From contig NC_057811.1 of the NCBI RefSeq assembly GCF_018294505.1, positions 20,972,024 through 21,036,023 on the forward strand: 64,000 bases of DNA, given 5' to 3'. Made by a program: the position numbers and the translations under genes. The stretch is from Triticum aestivum (lineage: Eukaryota > Streptophyta > Magnoliopsida > Poales > Poaceae). Positions 32,722-44,328 of this stretch are shown here, piece by piece; position 1 is the first letter of the stretch; every line of letters begins with the position of its first letter. The notes beneath the pieces are model-generated. The model did not search any database. It was given only the letters and a program-made list of their open reading frames with translations, and had not been told where the DNA came from.

Positions 32722-34190
32722 AGATCAAACCTTTGAAGTCACATCTTAAAAAGACACATGGGTATCTGTGTACTTGTAGCCATAAGGGTTTTTTCCAAAC
32801 TATTCTTCCTCCTAAGAGACCATCGATTATTTTCTCAAGACGTGGTACATCTGCAAGAATTGTGCTGCTATTAATATGTTAAAAAAACACAGTTTAATAA
32901 GTTATTTCAATCCATGTAAAAGTGTTTTGGTACATTCTTTTCTTCAAGAATAAAAGGAATATTAAAATAACGTAAAATTCAATCATTAATTATGGCAGTT
33001 CAAGCAAAACAACCACAATGCAGAGATCAATACGAAATACATGCTCGATTGGATAGCAATTCCATAGTCTGAACTATCTCTCTTTCTAGAACCATATGTG
33101 GAGTACCCTAGAAATAACATGGATGATACATTCCAATGCTTTGAATCGTTGAATTTTAGAATAGATAAGAAAAATTAAAGCGATGATGCAAAATGGAATA
33201 GAAAAAGTCATAAGCTTTTGTTTCTAGAAATTGGTCAAATATGTTATCAGAACAAAACTTAAGTTTGATGAATGAAAGAGTTAAAATGGTAACATGCAAT
33301 GCCGTAGTATATTTGTATTCTGTTGGAAGATTATTCTTCCTTTTGTTTTCTCCTCTTGTGGCATTCTGTTAATTCGAAGACAAAAAAACTATTCCCTGCT
33401 CTAATCAAGCTAGCTCTTTATATTTAATCACAAACTGAGAAACAGAAAGAAAGTGATATGAGAACGAAAAGCACTAAGCACGGCAGTAAGAAATGGATAT
33501 ATTGTTCAATAGAGCAGCATTGCCACGGGCATGCAATGGTGTCAGAGATAAGATAATTGTGCAGTCGTAGAGCATCCAACTTGGAGGGAACCTATGCTCG
33601 AAGCTAACTTGCACTCTTTCTGTTCAACTGAAGTTCCTAATATATCCCATTCATAATTAGAAGAAAATCACACAACATGTTGAGTTGGCGTACTTTATGA
33701 CCAGGTACTCTCTGCATTCTCGTGTTCTCCTATTAGTACTAGAAGGAAACTCAGCACTGCGTTGATCATGCCACTTGGAGGCGTGATCTATTTAAAGGCA
33801 ACGTGCATGTAGTGGCGTAGCTCATGAAAGGACGTGATAAAAAGATGAGTAAGTAGAATGTCTTTCTGTGAAGCGTTGCTAGTCAAAATACGGTATTGTC
33901 AGTCAAATTTATTACACGGATTCGTAATCATGTGCTCAGCCAACGACTTCTGGCTATATGTAAGATTGGCGTGTGTTTTTTATCGGTTTAGGCACGTGCT
34001 GTGCAAGGGTGTGTGAACCAACCGATCTGCACTAGTAATTGATCTGTAGTTTATCATTGCATTGTCAGATCTAGGCACACAAGATAAGCTATAGGTTCAT
34101 TCTAGACGTGTCATATTGAAACTAAACATAACCAAAAGCACCCTACTAGCTACTACAGACCACAAGTGTATTTTCCAGTAGCAGCACACA
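32722..34190. other. Low-copy host sequence with duplicated block P, copy 1
   Basis: No intact gene seen. Segment 33485-33960 is one of four diverged copies of a block recurring at about 35215-35640, 36000-36530 and 40860-41110. The copies share GGCATGCAATGG or CAGGCGTGCAAT, a ...GGAGGGAACTTG... line, and ATCCCATTCACAA-like sequence. Two copies contain a TATA-like ATCTATTTAAAGGCAAC or ACCTATTTATGGGCAAC (near 33790 and 36377), so the block may be an old promoter region. Confidence 0.45.
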
Positions 34191-34193
34191 ACC

Positions 34194-34315
34194 TTAATCG
34201 GCACCATCTCCAATCCTGGGCACACCATCCCGACCACAAATATACACACCATCGTCGTGATGGCCATCTATGGTCCCTTCGCTAGCAGTGCCTTGTTCCG
34301 CCACCTCCTCAATAC
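34194..34315 (-). pseudogene. F-box family last exon, copy 1
   Basis: After an AG acceptor (plus-strand CT at 34316-34317) the minus strand reads GIEEVAEQGTASEG...DGHHDDG to a stop at 34194. The acceptor phase (G|GT) is the one needed to continue the F-box exon 1 that ends ...TVSSG at 53412. Related exons lie at 46988-47070, 49621-49703, about 50480-50620 and 57667-57743. No F-box exon 1 is seen upstream of this copy, so it is an isolated remnant. Confidence 0.5.
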
Positions 34316-34399
34316 CTGAATTATGCACAGCCAAAATGAGGACATTCAGGAGCTTGTAAGCAACGAGGAACAAACAGTGCCTCTTTATATTAGGTAACA

Positions 34400-36530
34400 C
34401 TTGGCAAATCGCTTAGGATGAATCACATGAATAGGTTAGCAGAATTCATGTGATAGGATACTAGGGCCTAAAACAAATGGCACACACGATACATGGAAAA
34501 TCAACCTCCAAAACTCTTTTCCCCCACGATCCAGTTAGTAATATTGAGCTCAAGCACTCACTTCTGTTTGTTTGTCATGACCATTATAGTGTTGCGTACA
34601 TGACTAGATACATAGCCACACAAAGGCATGTACTAACTTAGAAACGAATCATAGAAGAACGTAAAAAGACATAAAAGAAATGGTAGCTTCAAATTCCAAG
34701 ACTTAATAAATTACACAGTGGCATGCCAACTTTCTATGTCAAGGAGAAAAACATAGGTTGCCTCTAGCGACAATCAACAAACTACGATTTCCCGGGCCTG
34801 AAAAGACAATGTTCTAAGCCAACATTCCCGGGCTGGAAAAGATAATGGAGGTGGAGGAAGACGGGCCGTTGCCTGCTTGCTGGAGATAAACCTGCGGCAG
34901 TTGACGGCGGGGTGTGCTGCAGTTGGCTAGTGGAAGCATCTTGCACTCGGGACTAGCGCGGACCATAGGACCTCAAATGATTGCATCCGCCTTGCCGAGA
35001 GTGAGGGCCAATACGGCAAGGGAGGCAGCAGTGGGCGGCAGGACCATAGGACTGCCACCACGGGTTGGGACTGGCGCGAGTGAGAGACCGTCAGGGAGGC
35101 GGAGGAGCACGCAGAGGGGCCCCGGTTCAACGGCGATAGGATCAGGGGAGGCCGGAGGAAGGTGGTTGAGAGTGCAAAAGCCTTTCTAAAGGATAAATAT
35201 ATACTGATCCTGCCAGCACATGTTCCTATCGTGATGACCATTACAGGCAACGAGAGAGACTCGGTACTAGTAGCTTCTGTGTGCACTTCCATCTCCGACC
35301 ACCATCTTCGTAGAGGAGAGATGGATATAGTAGTCAGCAGAACAGAGTAGCCTTGGCACAGGCGTGCAATGGATACAGAGATATATTGGCCGTGCAGACA
35401 CGAACAGCTGAATGGGGAGGGAACTTGGTCTAAAAGCAGATTTGCTTTACCTGTCTTCAACTCAAGATGCATCCTAATGCATCCCATTCACAACGAGGAA
35501 ATCATGATCACAGTACAATTGGTAATCTGTATGACGTACTAGAAACTCTCCTTTCTCATATTCTCCTCTTAGCAAGACGAGGAAACTGCCAAGCCGTTAA
35601 TCATGCTAGGACTAGGGCGCTGGTGTGGTAGCATACCAATTGGACCCTAGGTTCGTGGTTTGCGTGCGTGTCGCCCAGCAAGCCGGTTTCTCTTTTGTTT
35701 GATCGTGCCCAGCAAGCCAGTTTTTTTCCTATTTTGTTCGATGGTGCGTTTGTTGGTCCGATCGTTTTAACATGTGAGGCAATTGAGAGGCATGACCAAA
35801 GTTATTATTTTTAATCTCACCTGTCAATCCTCATGGTTAACACAAGATCAATGGATATAGAGAACTATGAAAGTCTCCGCCTTTATTATTAGGTATAGAT
35901 AAATATATACTGATCCGGCCGGCATGTGTTCCTAAAGATGGTTGCATGCATCATTTTCATGCAGAGGCCGGGGGTAATCTTCCTTTGAAAAAAGAAAGTG
36001 TTCCTATTGCGTTGACCATTGCAGTACAAGTAACTTGTGTGTGCACTTCCGTCTTGGACCACCATCTTTGTCGTAGCGGAGAGATGGATATAGTACTCAG
36101 CAGAGTAGCCTTGGCACAGGCGTGCAATCAAGACACAGATAAATTAGCCGTGCAGACACGAACACTTGAATAGGGAGGGAACTTGTGCTAAAAGCAAATT
36201 TGCATTAGCTGTCTTCCACTCAAGTTCCAAATGCATCCCATTCACAACGAGGAAATCATGATCACGGCGCACTTGGTGATCAGTATGATGTACTGGAAAC
36301 TCTCCTTTCTCATATTCTACTCTTAGCAAGAGGAGGAAACTGGCATGGCGTTGATCATGCTACCTGGGTGAGCCACCTATTTATGGGCAACATGCATGCA
36401 TTGCTACAGCCTGTGAAAGGACTTGAAAGAAAGATGAAAATATAAATACAACCTTTCTGCAAGCCGTGAGTAGTTCAGCACGCAATATTGGCAGTCAATT
36501 AAACTAATTCATAATTATGTGCTCAATCAA
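34400..36530. other. Decayed host sequence with duplicated blocks
   Basis: Segment 34440-34790 matches 50690-51010 (shared AAATGGTAGC, GACAATCAACAAA), which follows another last-exon copy, so exon and flank were duplicated together. Segments 35215-35640 and 36000-36530 are copies 2 and 3 of block P. Segment 34850-35170 is GC-richer with open minus-strand frames but no recognisable domain. Confidence 0.45.
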
Positions 36531-36740
36531 GGATCTCTGCCTGATTATAACCATTCTTGTCTTGTCTGCCGCAGAGTTGCTCTCTCAACTTTGACAGTTG
36601 TAATGAAGCAACAAACATTAGTTGTGAACCAGTTTTTTTTTTTTTTGAAAAGTGCATTTGTTTCCAAAGACACCTTTGATTTGTTATTTTCAAGATAGAC
36701 TGAATATCCATTCCTCCTTTCCGAGAAAATACTGATTAAT

Positions 36741-36742
<2 letters not shown>

Positions 36743-36795
<53 letters not shown>
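36743..36795. repeat. (TG)n microsatellite of about 26 units
   Basis: An uninterrupted GT run, flanked on both sides by direct copies of ATCCATTCCTCCTTTCCG (about 36706-36723 and 36798-36815). It lies at the 3' side of the LINE remnant. Confidence 0.95.
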
Positions 36796-36796
<1 letters not shown>

Positions 36797-36798
<2 letters not shown>

Positions 36799-39300
36799 CC
36801 ATTCCTCCTTTCCGTTAAGGTCTGAAACTGTTCAAAAGTCTCCTCAGATAGGGGTAAATGGAAATGATATGTGATATCTTCAACATTCCAAAGTTCCTGC
36901 AATGAGATGTGTTGATTCTTTGAGAAAGATAGACGATGTGGTTAATCTTGTCCAGGGACAATGTCATTCCATTTATCATTCTAGACACCGCCGCGGCCCG
37001 AAGGTCGGTGATGATCCTGTCGATGAAGGTGCGATCATGCCGCTTGCTAAACGGCCGCCAGAGCTATAGAAAGCCACACATTTTGTATACCGCGTCAGTC
37101 ACATGGAGAGGAATGATGTGCTCAATCACTAATTTGTTGCGGATAGTCCATGAAGTCCAAACCAGGGTACCCACAGTGACCCAAAGGTATGGATGCGACG
37201 CGGTGGGAAAGTCGAGAACCTCGGAAAACATGTCAGGGAGGTTCTCATGGCACCAACCGCCACCCACGACTCCGCGAAGGCAGCTCCACAGATACCTCGC
37301 AGCAGGCCAAGTAAAGAAATGTGTTTCGTGCCTTCAGGCACTAAGCACAATGGGAAAGGCCATTGGAAGGGCCATTGCGTTTGAGCACTTCTGTACCATA
37401 AGGAAGGCGGCCGCGCACTTCCTATAGGAAGATTCTAATATTCAGGGGCAATTTAATCTCCCACGGGAGATTGAGCTCTACAGGCCCTGGGGTGCCCACT
37501 ATAGCGTGATATAGTGATTTTGTGGAAAATTGGCCGCTGGGCTCAAGATCCCAACGAGGCAGATCGTGGTCGAGATTGGGTGTGTGTAGCGCCACACATG
37601 CAACAAGCTCCGTCCAAAGGTCGCGCTCCTCGGGACCAAAGGTTTGTCAAAAGGAGACCCTCCCGAGGTTTGCAAGGGACGAAGCCACGGTGAGGTCTCT
37701 GAGAAAATGTTGAATACTGGCTGGAAGCGGATAGTGAAAGGATGGGTACCCGACCATCTGTCGAGCCAGAACAAGGTACTAGTTCCAGAATCCACCACAA
37801 TCGAGGACCCAAGATAGAGGGCTGTCGATAGTTGAATGATCGTCTGCCAAAACTGGGAGCCTCCAGTCCGCGGGCAAACGTTAGTGGTTGGCCACGCAAA
37901 TACGTTGCTCGAATAATATCTAGCCTGAGATCGCCCTCCCCAGAGGTGATCTGCCATAGCCATTTGGATAAAAGGGCTATATTCATCCTTTGGATGAGAT
38001 CATTCCGATTCCACCTTGGTCTTTGGGTTTGCAGATCTCGTACCATATGGTACTTCTACTTGTCCCCTTTGCCGGGCCAGAAGAAGCGGGATAGATACTT
38101 GGCGATGCCATGGTGCAGGGCTTCATTCAAACTATAGAATCTCATGATATACATGAGTAAACTAGTGAGCGAGCAGTTGATCAGAATGACCTTGGCTGCC
38201 TTGGAGAGCCATCTACCCTAAAGAGGCTCCACCCTATATTGGACCTTGGTCATCGTGGCCCGAAGGTCCTTCTCAAGTATCCCCGAGTCGTCACTAACCG
38301 GCATGCCAAGGTATGTCGTCGGAAAGGATCCGAGCCGACAGTTAAGCCAGTTTTGATCCGACGCTTCTCCTCACCGGAGTAGCCTAATAACATCACCTCA
38401 CTCCTATTGAAGTTGATCATAAGACCGAATATTTCTTGGAAGCATAACAAAAGGAATTTGACGTGTATAATGTCCGCGGCCGAACCTCAACCATCAAGAT
38501 CGTGTCATCGGCATATTGTGGATGGGTAATCCCTCTCGAGCCTAGGAGGTGAGGGTGCACCACCCGGCCCTGATATGACCCGCCCTCTTTGCCAAGTCTA
38601 ATATGCATGCCTGCTAAGGCATCCACCGAGAGGTTGAATTAAAAGGGGGATAATGGGTCCCCTTGGTGCACGCCTTGCGCCATTTGGAAGTAGGGGACCA
38701 TCTCCCCATTTGATATTGATGGCTGAACGGCCACTCATCACCAGTTGCATCACCCTGGCAATCCAATGTTGGTCAAGGCCTTTCCTAATCAGAACTTCTC
38801 GAAAGGAAGGACCAATGAATGGTGTCGTACGCCTTGTGGAAGTCAATCCTGAAAAAACCCGCTTTGAGGTTTCTCAGCTTCACCTCATGGAGAACCTCGC
38901 GAAGAACCGGGATACCATCTAGGATAAAATCGACCCTTAATTAAGGAGGTCTTGTTCAAGTGGGTAATCTGTGATGCAATCGGGGCCGCCCTAATGGGGT
39001 AGCCCTTGGCCAGAATCCGGAAGATCACATTAAGAGATGTGATCAGCTGAAACTGCCTGATGTCCGATGCTCCCGGTATCTTGGGAATTAGAGAGATGAT
39101 CCCATAGTTCAGCCGGGAGATATCTAAGACGCCTTGAGACAATTCTCGGAACAGTGCCACAACTTCCCCCTTAATGGACTGCAAAAGTACTTGGAAGAAA
39201 CGGACCGGTAGACCATCCGGGCCCGGGGCCGAGGAAGAACCCGTATTTCTTGTGTGGCAGCTTGAGACATTCTTTCCATGTCATGTTCATCGAGTTCGTC
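36797..39300 (-). pseudogene. 5'-truncated LINE (L1-type) reverse transcriptase and zf-RVT region
   Basis: Reading leftward from about 39300: a GPDGLPVRFFQ-like start of the reverse transcriptase domain, NYGIISLIPKIPGASDIRQF, GFFRIDFHKAYDT-like, and the catalytic PQYADDTILM at 38515-38486. Then comes the zf-RVT-type C-terminal region (NRNDLIQRMNIALLSKWLW, about 38000-37540) and the tail IRNKLVIEHIIPLHVTDAVY (37180-37100). No endonuclease domain lies upstream, so the copy is 5'-truncated, as is usual for LINEs. The frame shifts several times (near 38930, 38840, 38620, 38420, 37540). The 3' end is uncertain: the sequence stops at a (CA)n tract on the minus strand at 36797, or at a poly-A-like run (T-run at 36631-36643 on the plus strand). 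Confidence 0.85.
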
Positions 39301-39734
39301 GAGTTTTTACATTCAGCAATGTCTTTGCATTATACAAAGCAAACCGTCCTGTTGAGGGCATCTACCTGCCTATATTAATTGATTTATACCAAAAACCACA
39401 TCTTTGGCAAGTCCTAATAAAAACACTCAGGAAAATATTTACCGAGTATCCGAGGAAAAAGTCTCGCAAACATGGCTTTGCCGGCCCAGGGTAGGGCGAA
39501 ACACGTATGCGAGTGTTACACTCATGAAACCCTCTGCAAAGTGTGCGCAGCGCCTATTTCTCGCGATCAGCGAGTCGCGCGTGCCGACTCGCTGAAGCCA
39601 GCGAGCATATGGGCCGGCCCATGTGCGCAGGTAAGCAACTGCTGTTTCCTGTTTTTTTCTTTTTTCTTTTTTTGCTTTCTTTCTTACTTTTGTGTATGCT
39701 TTAAAATATTATAAAAATATATATCACAAAAACA
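39301..39734. other. Unassigned sequence
   Basis: A short GC-rich part (39480-39630, containing GATCAGCGAGTCGCG and its near-inverse) is followed by a T-rich tract. No gene or element end recognised. Confidence 0.4.
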
Positions 39735-40245
39735 CTCTCTCAAAAACACATTTAGAAAATGTTGAATAGGGATTAAAAAATGTTGAACTAGTATTTGAAA
39801 AATGTTGAACAAGTTTTTAATTTTTTTGAATAAGTACTAAAAATGTTGAATACGTATTTTAAAAATCTCGAATCAGTACTTAAAATGTTGAACGGGTATA
39901 TGAAAAATGTTGAACAAGTATTTAAAAATGTTAAACATGTATTAGGACAATGTTGAACAAGTATTTAAAACAATGTAGAACAAATATTTAAAAATATTTT
40001 GAAGAAAGTATTTGAAAAAATGTTGATCATGTATAAAAAAATGTTGAATAATTATTTGAGAAATGTAGAACAAGTATTTGAAAAATGTTAAACAAATTAT
40101 TTCAAATAATGTTGAACGCGTATTTAAAAAAAATGTTGATCATGTATATAAAAAATATTGAAGAATTTTTGAAAAATGTTGAACAGGTATTTCAAAAATG
40201 TTGAATAAGTATTTGAAAGAAATGTTTAACATGTATATAAAAATG
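39735..40245. repeat. Degenerate tandem array of TGTTGAACAAGTATTT-type units
   Basis: Roughly twenty imperfect copies of AAAATGTTGAACAAGTATTT (about 26-30 bp each) run head to tail, followed by an A/G-rich tract to 40430. The composition opens long frames that encode only low-complexity sequence. Confidence 0.8.
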
Positions 40246-40454
40246 CAGAATGAAAATAAAAGAGAAACACGGAAAGAACAGAAAGTGAAACAAAATAGAG
40301 AATAAAAAAGAAAACCAAATAAAAAATGGAGAAGAAAAATAAAAGAAAACCAAACGAAATGCAATAAAGAATGAAAAAAAAGGGAGAAGAAAAATAAAAG
40401 AAACAGAAAAAAGGCTCAAATAGCCTCAAGTAGGATGCACTCTATAATTTACCA

Positions 40455-40590
40455 CGAGAGGGACGTTGGTGGAGTGGCTAGCGACACCTGAGATCAACAT
40501 GGAGACCAGGGATTGAATCCTTGATCTCCCAATTTAGCTCACCTGATGCCTCGCTTAAAGCGACGGGATCAATATAAACTTTTTTTCCAT
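40455..40590 (+). mobile_element. tRNA-derived SINE-like element
   Basis: Contains an A-box-like TTGGTGGAGTGG (about 40466) and, some 50 nt later, a B-box-like GGGATTGAATCC. A tRNA-unrelated part and a T-rich end (ACTTTTTTTCC, about 40578-40588) follow, which is the layout of a Pol III SINE. The ends and target duplication were not resolved. Confidence 0.5.
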
Positions 40591-41290
40591 ACAAAGGAAA
40601 CACTTGCGACTAATGTTTTGCTGTGCGATTCTGTTAGCAGGAAAAGCTAAGAGAGCGAGGCTGTACTACACGAAAATGCTGAGAAGCTGGCAGCCTCAGA
40701 TTGTTTCGGACTCGCCAAGCTGGACCAGCTAAGCAAGCACGTACAGGCGCACGGCAAGCTGCCTGCCTTAATTAGCTCGATTCGAACACGCACACACTAA
40801 CCTGACTTCGCTGGTCAAGAGTACTACTCCTAATGGAGTAACAGACAGCTCAGCACTGCGTATTTGCACGTGCATTCCATCATCGTCTTGGTCATAGCGG
40901 AAAGAAGGATATAGCATTAGATAGAGCGGCGTTTGCTCAGGCGTGCGACACAGACCTATCCAAGGTGGTGGCGCTGAGACTTCCAGTGGAACTTGAAGGG
41001 AACCTGCGCTGGAAGCAGGCCAGAACATTTCATCTTAAACTCAAGTTTCTGATACATCCCATTCACAAGGAGGAAATCACGCGTACAGTATATGGAGCAG
41101 TTCACCGCACACTTATAGGCAAGGTGCATGCCGGTTTCTCAATATGGGTTATGTTGCAAGGGGTTTTGGCAAAGGGTTCTCGAGGGGTTTTGGCGAAGGG
41201 TTTTTGGTCTATCCAACTTGGGGTGTCTCGCGATGTGATATGGTTCTGGTTTGTCGATAGCTAGACGAATAGGAAGACCAGGGTTCTGAT
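40591..41290. other. Host sequence with block P copy 4 and a Copia leader remnant
   Basis: Segment 40860-41110 resembles the block at 36000-36530. Segment 41150-41290 is probably the untranslated leader of the Copia fragment that follows; it ends with the primer-binding site TGGTATCAGAACC on the minus strand (plus 41283-41295). Confidence 0.4.
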
Positions 41291-41295
41291 ACCAT

Positions 41296-41514
41296 GTACA
41301 CTTTGGTAGAACGTTGTGTTTGTTGGAGCCAATGGTTTCATGTTATAGGGGTAGGATCCCAATAGCACATACCAAGATGGAGTACGATCAGGAGAAGATC
41401 CCTACAACGTGAGAGACAAGGAAGGATTACATCGTGCATTCTAACAATAGAATCCTAGCTTAATAAGAAGACTAGCCCGCAGCCTCTAGAGTCCTAGGAA
41501 TATAGATGTCAACA
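41296..41514 (-). repeat. LTR remnant of a further Copia element
   Basis: On the minus strand the segment begins TGTTGACATC and ends AAAGTGTACA, followed at once by TGGTATCAGAACC, a tRNA-iMet primer-binding site. So this is a 5' LTR with a little leader. No coding part or second LTR is present. Confidence 0.55.
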
Positions 41515-44067
41515 CTACAATTGTCCTTCCAACTCTACTGCACAACTTTGGACCAATCTTCTGATGGTGTCTGTTGATCAAATTCCCTATGCATCTCACT
41601 CCCTAAGAGATTTCACCATCTGACTGTCGGTGACACTAATCATTCTTGTCATTTTTTCTCTCCTCGCGCACTTGGTCATTGTCCCTCTAACAAACATGAT
41701 TGTGATGCACACCAAACTAGTTATTTATATAAGATCAAGGAATGAACATAGTGTGTGGCCTCGACGTTACTCTTCACGAAACTTCACATGCTGTTGTGGC
41801 CATTTATTTCCACTGCGGCTGCATGTTTTTTAAACTATGGGTGATTTAATTTTTGAAGAAGTGTTGACAATCTTAGTGGAGAATTTCACATCCGCCTTAT
41901 GAAAACCCATACACCAAATAAAGCTATCAAATCAGGAAAAAAAACAGTCAATTCAAACAGAGCAACCTTCTTGATGTTTTTTAAAAAGTACATAGAAGGA
42001 GAGTCTCCAACTTTATATTACCAAAAGTTAAACATATGTAAACAAAACAAAAACTCTTCGTGTTGATTGACTTACCACTCAGGGTGGAAGTAAAATTGAT
42101 ACATTATCCAAACATGTGCTCAAAATAAGTAAAAAACTAGTATACGAAAGATGAAAATGTGCTTTTGTTCTTGTGAAAGAAGAACTCGAGCCTTTTTTTT
42201 TGCGGGTGAAATCCCTCGAACCTTATTAAAAGGAAAATCGTAATTCGTGGATACAAAACAGTCATGCCAGATTATGAGTTTTCATCCAAATGAAAAATAT
42301 GAGCAAACTCCAGGCAGTGCATTTAACAAAAGGAAATGTAGCATGAAGTCAATGCTAGGTTCAACCAAAGAGGGCAAAACTTAGAGTTTTGATCCCAAGA
42401 ACTCGAGACCCAGCACTCGATGTGCCCACCTAACCAAATTGCCCTGTGCTGCCACCACTTATCGATCCATCATCGCACAACCACACTCATGCAAAGTCCT
42501 TATGTGGACCTAGCCACACAACTGTAATCATGCCTGCGCAACACATGTTGTTCAGTAGTGCCTAGGGACAGTCACCGTCAACATTAGTCCTGTGATGTTC
42601 AGATTCCAGACCACCAAGACAAAGCCGATTTAGGTACTCACGTGGCGCACCCCGGATAGGGCCGAATCCACACATCAAGTAGAAATGTAGTCACAAGCTC
42701 TACCTTTACAAACACCTTTCAAGGTCAAGGCGAGCACTACAAACCCTGAGCCTCCTGTGGGATGGATCATAAAGCCTTCACAGATAATCACCACCACATC
42801 CGAGATCGGCCACCACGCTAATTCCACAGAGATTATGGCATGGCCACCACCATAATGTGTCAGGGCTGCAGCCCCGGTGTCTGACCTCCACCACCACTGG
42901 CGCCGCACGAGTCTGCCACCTCTCTCCGGTCGCATGGGATTCTACAATGCAAGAAGGAAATCCCGCCACCACTATTTCGCCAGTCAAGCTTTGCCCTTGC
43001 CATGCTTCGGTGGCTGCGAGGTGGGAAAGAAGGGGAGGAGAGATGGGGTGGGGTAGGGAAGGCCCTCGTTTTGCCAATCGCCCCTCCCAAAGCGACTTTG
43101 TTATGTAGAAGGTGCATAATAAAGTCATCAGTGCACATCCCTTAAAAAGTCATTATTGCATATGATCGATGATGTATGCATGAGTCCCCTTTCACTAACA
43201 AACTTTTGGTTGACCACACGCCTATTCTTCTTTCATTTTAGAGGAAAGGAAAATGGTATATCATGAAACTATAATTAGTTTAGGAAATCATTTATCCATA
43301 AACCTGGAAAATTGGCCAAGTCTAAATTTTGATCATATACTCCAAAGCCTGACAAACTTGATCCTTAACCGTAGAAAATTGATTGATTTGGGCACTCACC
43401 ACATTCGAAGCATTTAGACCAACGACACAGCAGTGTCTCCTCACTATGCAAAAAAGATAAATCATTTCTTAGAAGATTCAGATTTATAAAATTTAATATG
43501 GGACCCCCTAAATATTATCTTTAATGAACAAAACTAGGAGAAACCTTTGACAAACAACGGAGCAACAAAAAGATAAATATTTGCAGAAAAGATCTATGAA
43601 ACATGGGAATGTTACAAACCAGGGAAATATGAAATCCTTAAAACATAAATTCAGAAGTATTATAGGGAAAAAAGGGAGTCGACAAAGCTCAGATATAATA
43701 ATTTGAACCCCATATTGTTTCATCTGCTTGTCCTACATTATTGATCTATAGGATATTCAACACAATCTCTTCGTTTTTTTTTGGTTTGATCATCATTCTT
43801 GATATTATAAATGTCTAATTTTACAAACTTATATTTAAAAAAAATTGAAATATTTTCATAATTTTCCAAAAAAACTTATAATTGAGCTGGCATGCAAGTG
43901 ATCATGTCCATCATCCATCAATCTTCCTAGAGTTCGTAAATTATCTGATTTTAGAAACTGAGAACCAAGTCTGTATGATATTATAGTTTGGATGCCAAAA
44001 TTAGATAAGGCCAACAGTCAACAGATCAAACAACCCTTTTCCATTAATGCAATGAACAAAGACAATA
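41515..44067. other. Decayed host sequence with diverged duplications
   Basis: Segment 41550-41980 corresponds to 55040-55440 (shared AACATGATT, TTGTGGCCATTTATTTC and AAACAGCCAAT-like lines). Segment 43170-43460 resembles 45530-45800. Segment 42190-43110 is GC-richer, with GCGGGTGAAATCC at its T-rich left edge, and may be an old retroposon. No intact gene seen. Confidence 0.4.
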
Positions 44068-44075
44068 ACTACTAT

Positions 44076-44320
44076 AAGTGGCGGATCTAGTGGGGGTACC
44101 ATGGGTGACGCGGCACCCCGTCCAAAATTGCAAAATGAATTTTAGTATGTATCTAAGACTATATGCTGAAATTATGACTAAATATCTAAGGCTAAATATC
44201 TAAGACTAAATATCTAACTAATTAATATTGTTTTAAGACTATATGCTGAAATTATGATGATATTTAGACTAAATTAGATTATATATAGTGTAAATTTAAT
44301 AAGTTCTAGGTCCGCCACTG
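44076..44320. mobile_element. hAT-type MITE, 245 bp
   Basis: Left end AAGTGGCGGATCTAG and right end CTAGGTCCGCCACTG form a 15-bp inverted repeat with two mismatches. It is flanked by a perfect 8-bp duplication ACTACTAT (44068-44075 and 44321-44328). An 8-bp target duplication and a C/AAGTGGCGG-type end are typical of hAT elements. The interior is AT-rich with repeated ATCTAAGACTA and has no frame. Confidence 0.85.
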
Positions 44321-44328
44321 ACTACTAT

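Noticed and set aside
41296..41514. Solo LTR
   Set aside because: A primer-binding site and some leader follow it directly, so it is a truncated element end, not a recombination solo LTR.
42675..43138. Tryptophan- and glycine-rich frames on both strands
   Set aside because: Overlapping frames on both strands in GC-rich sequence, no domain; kept as unassigned.
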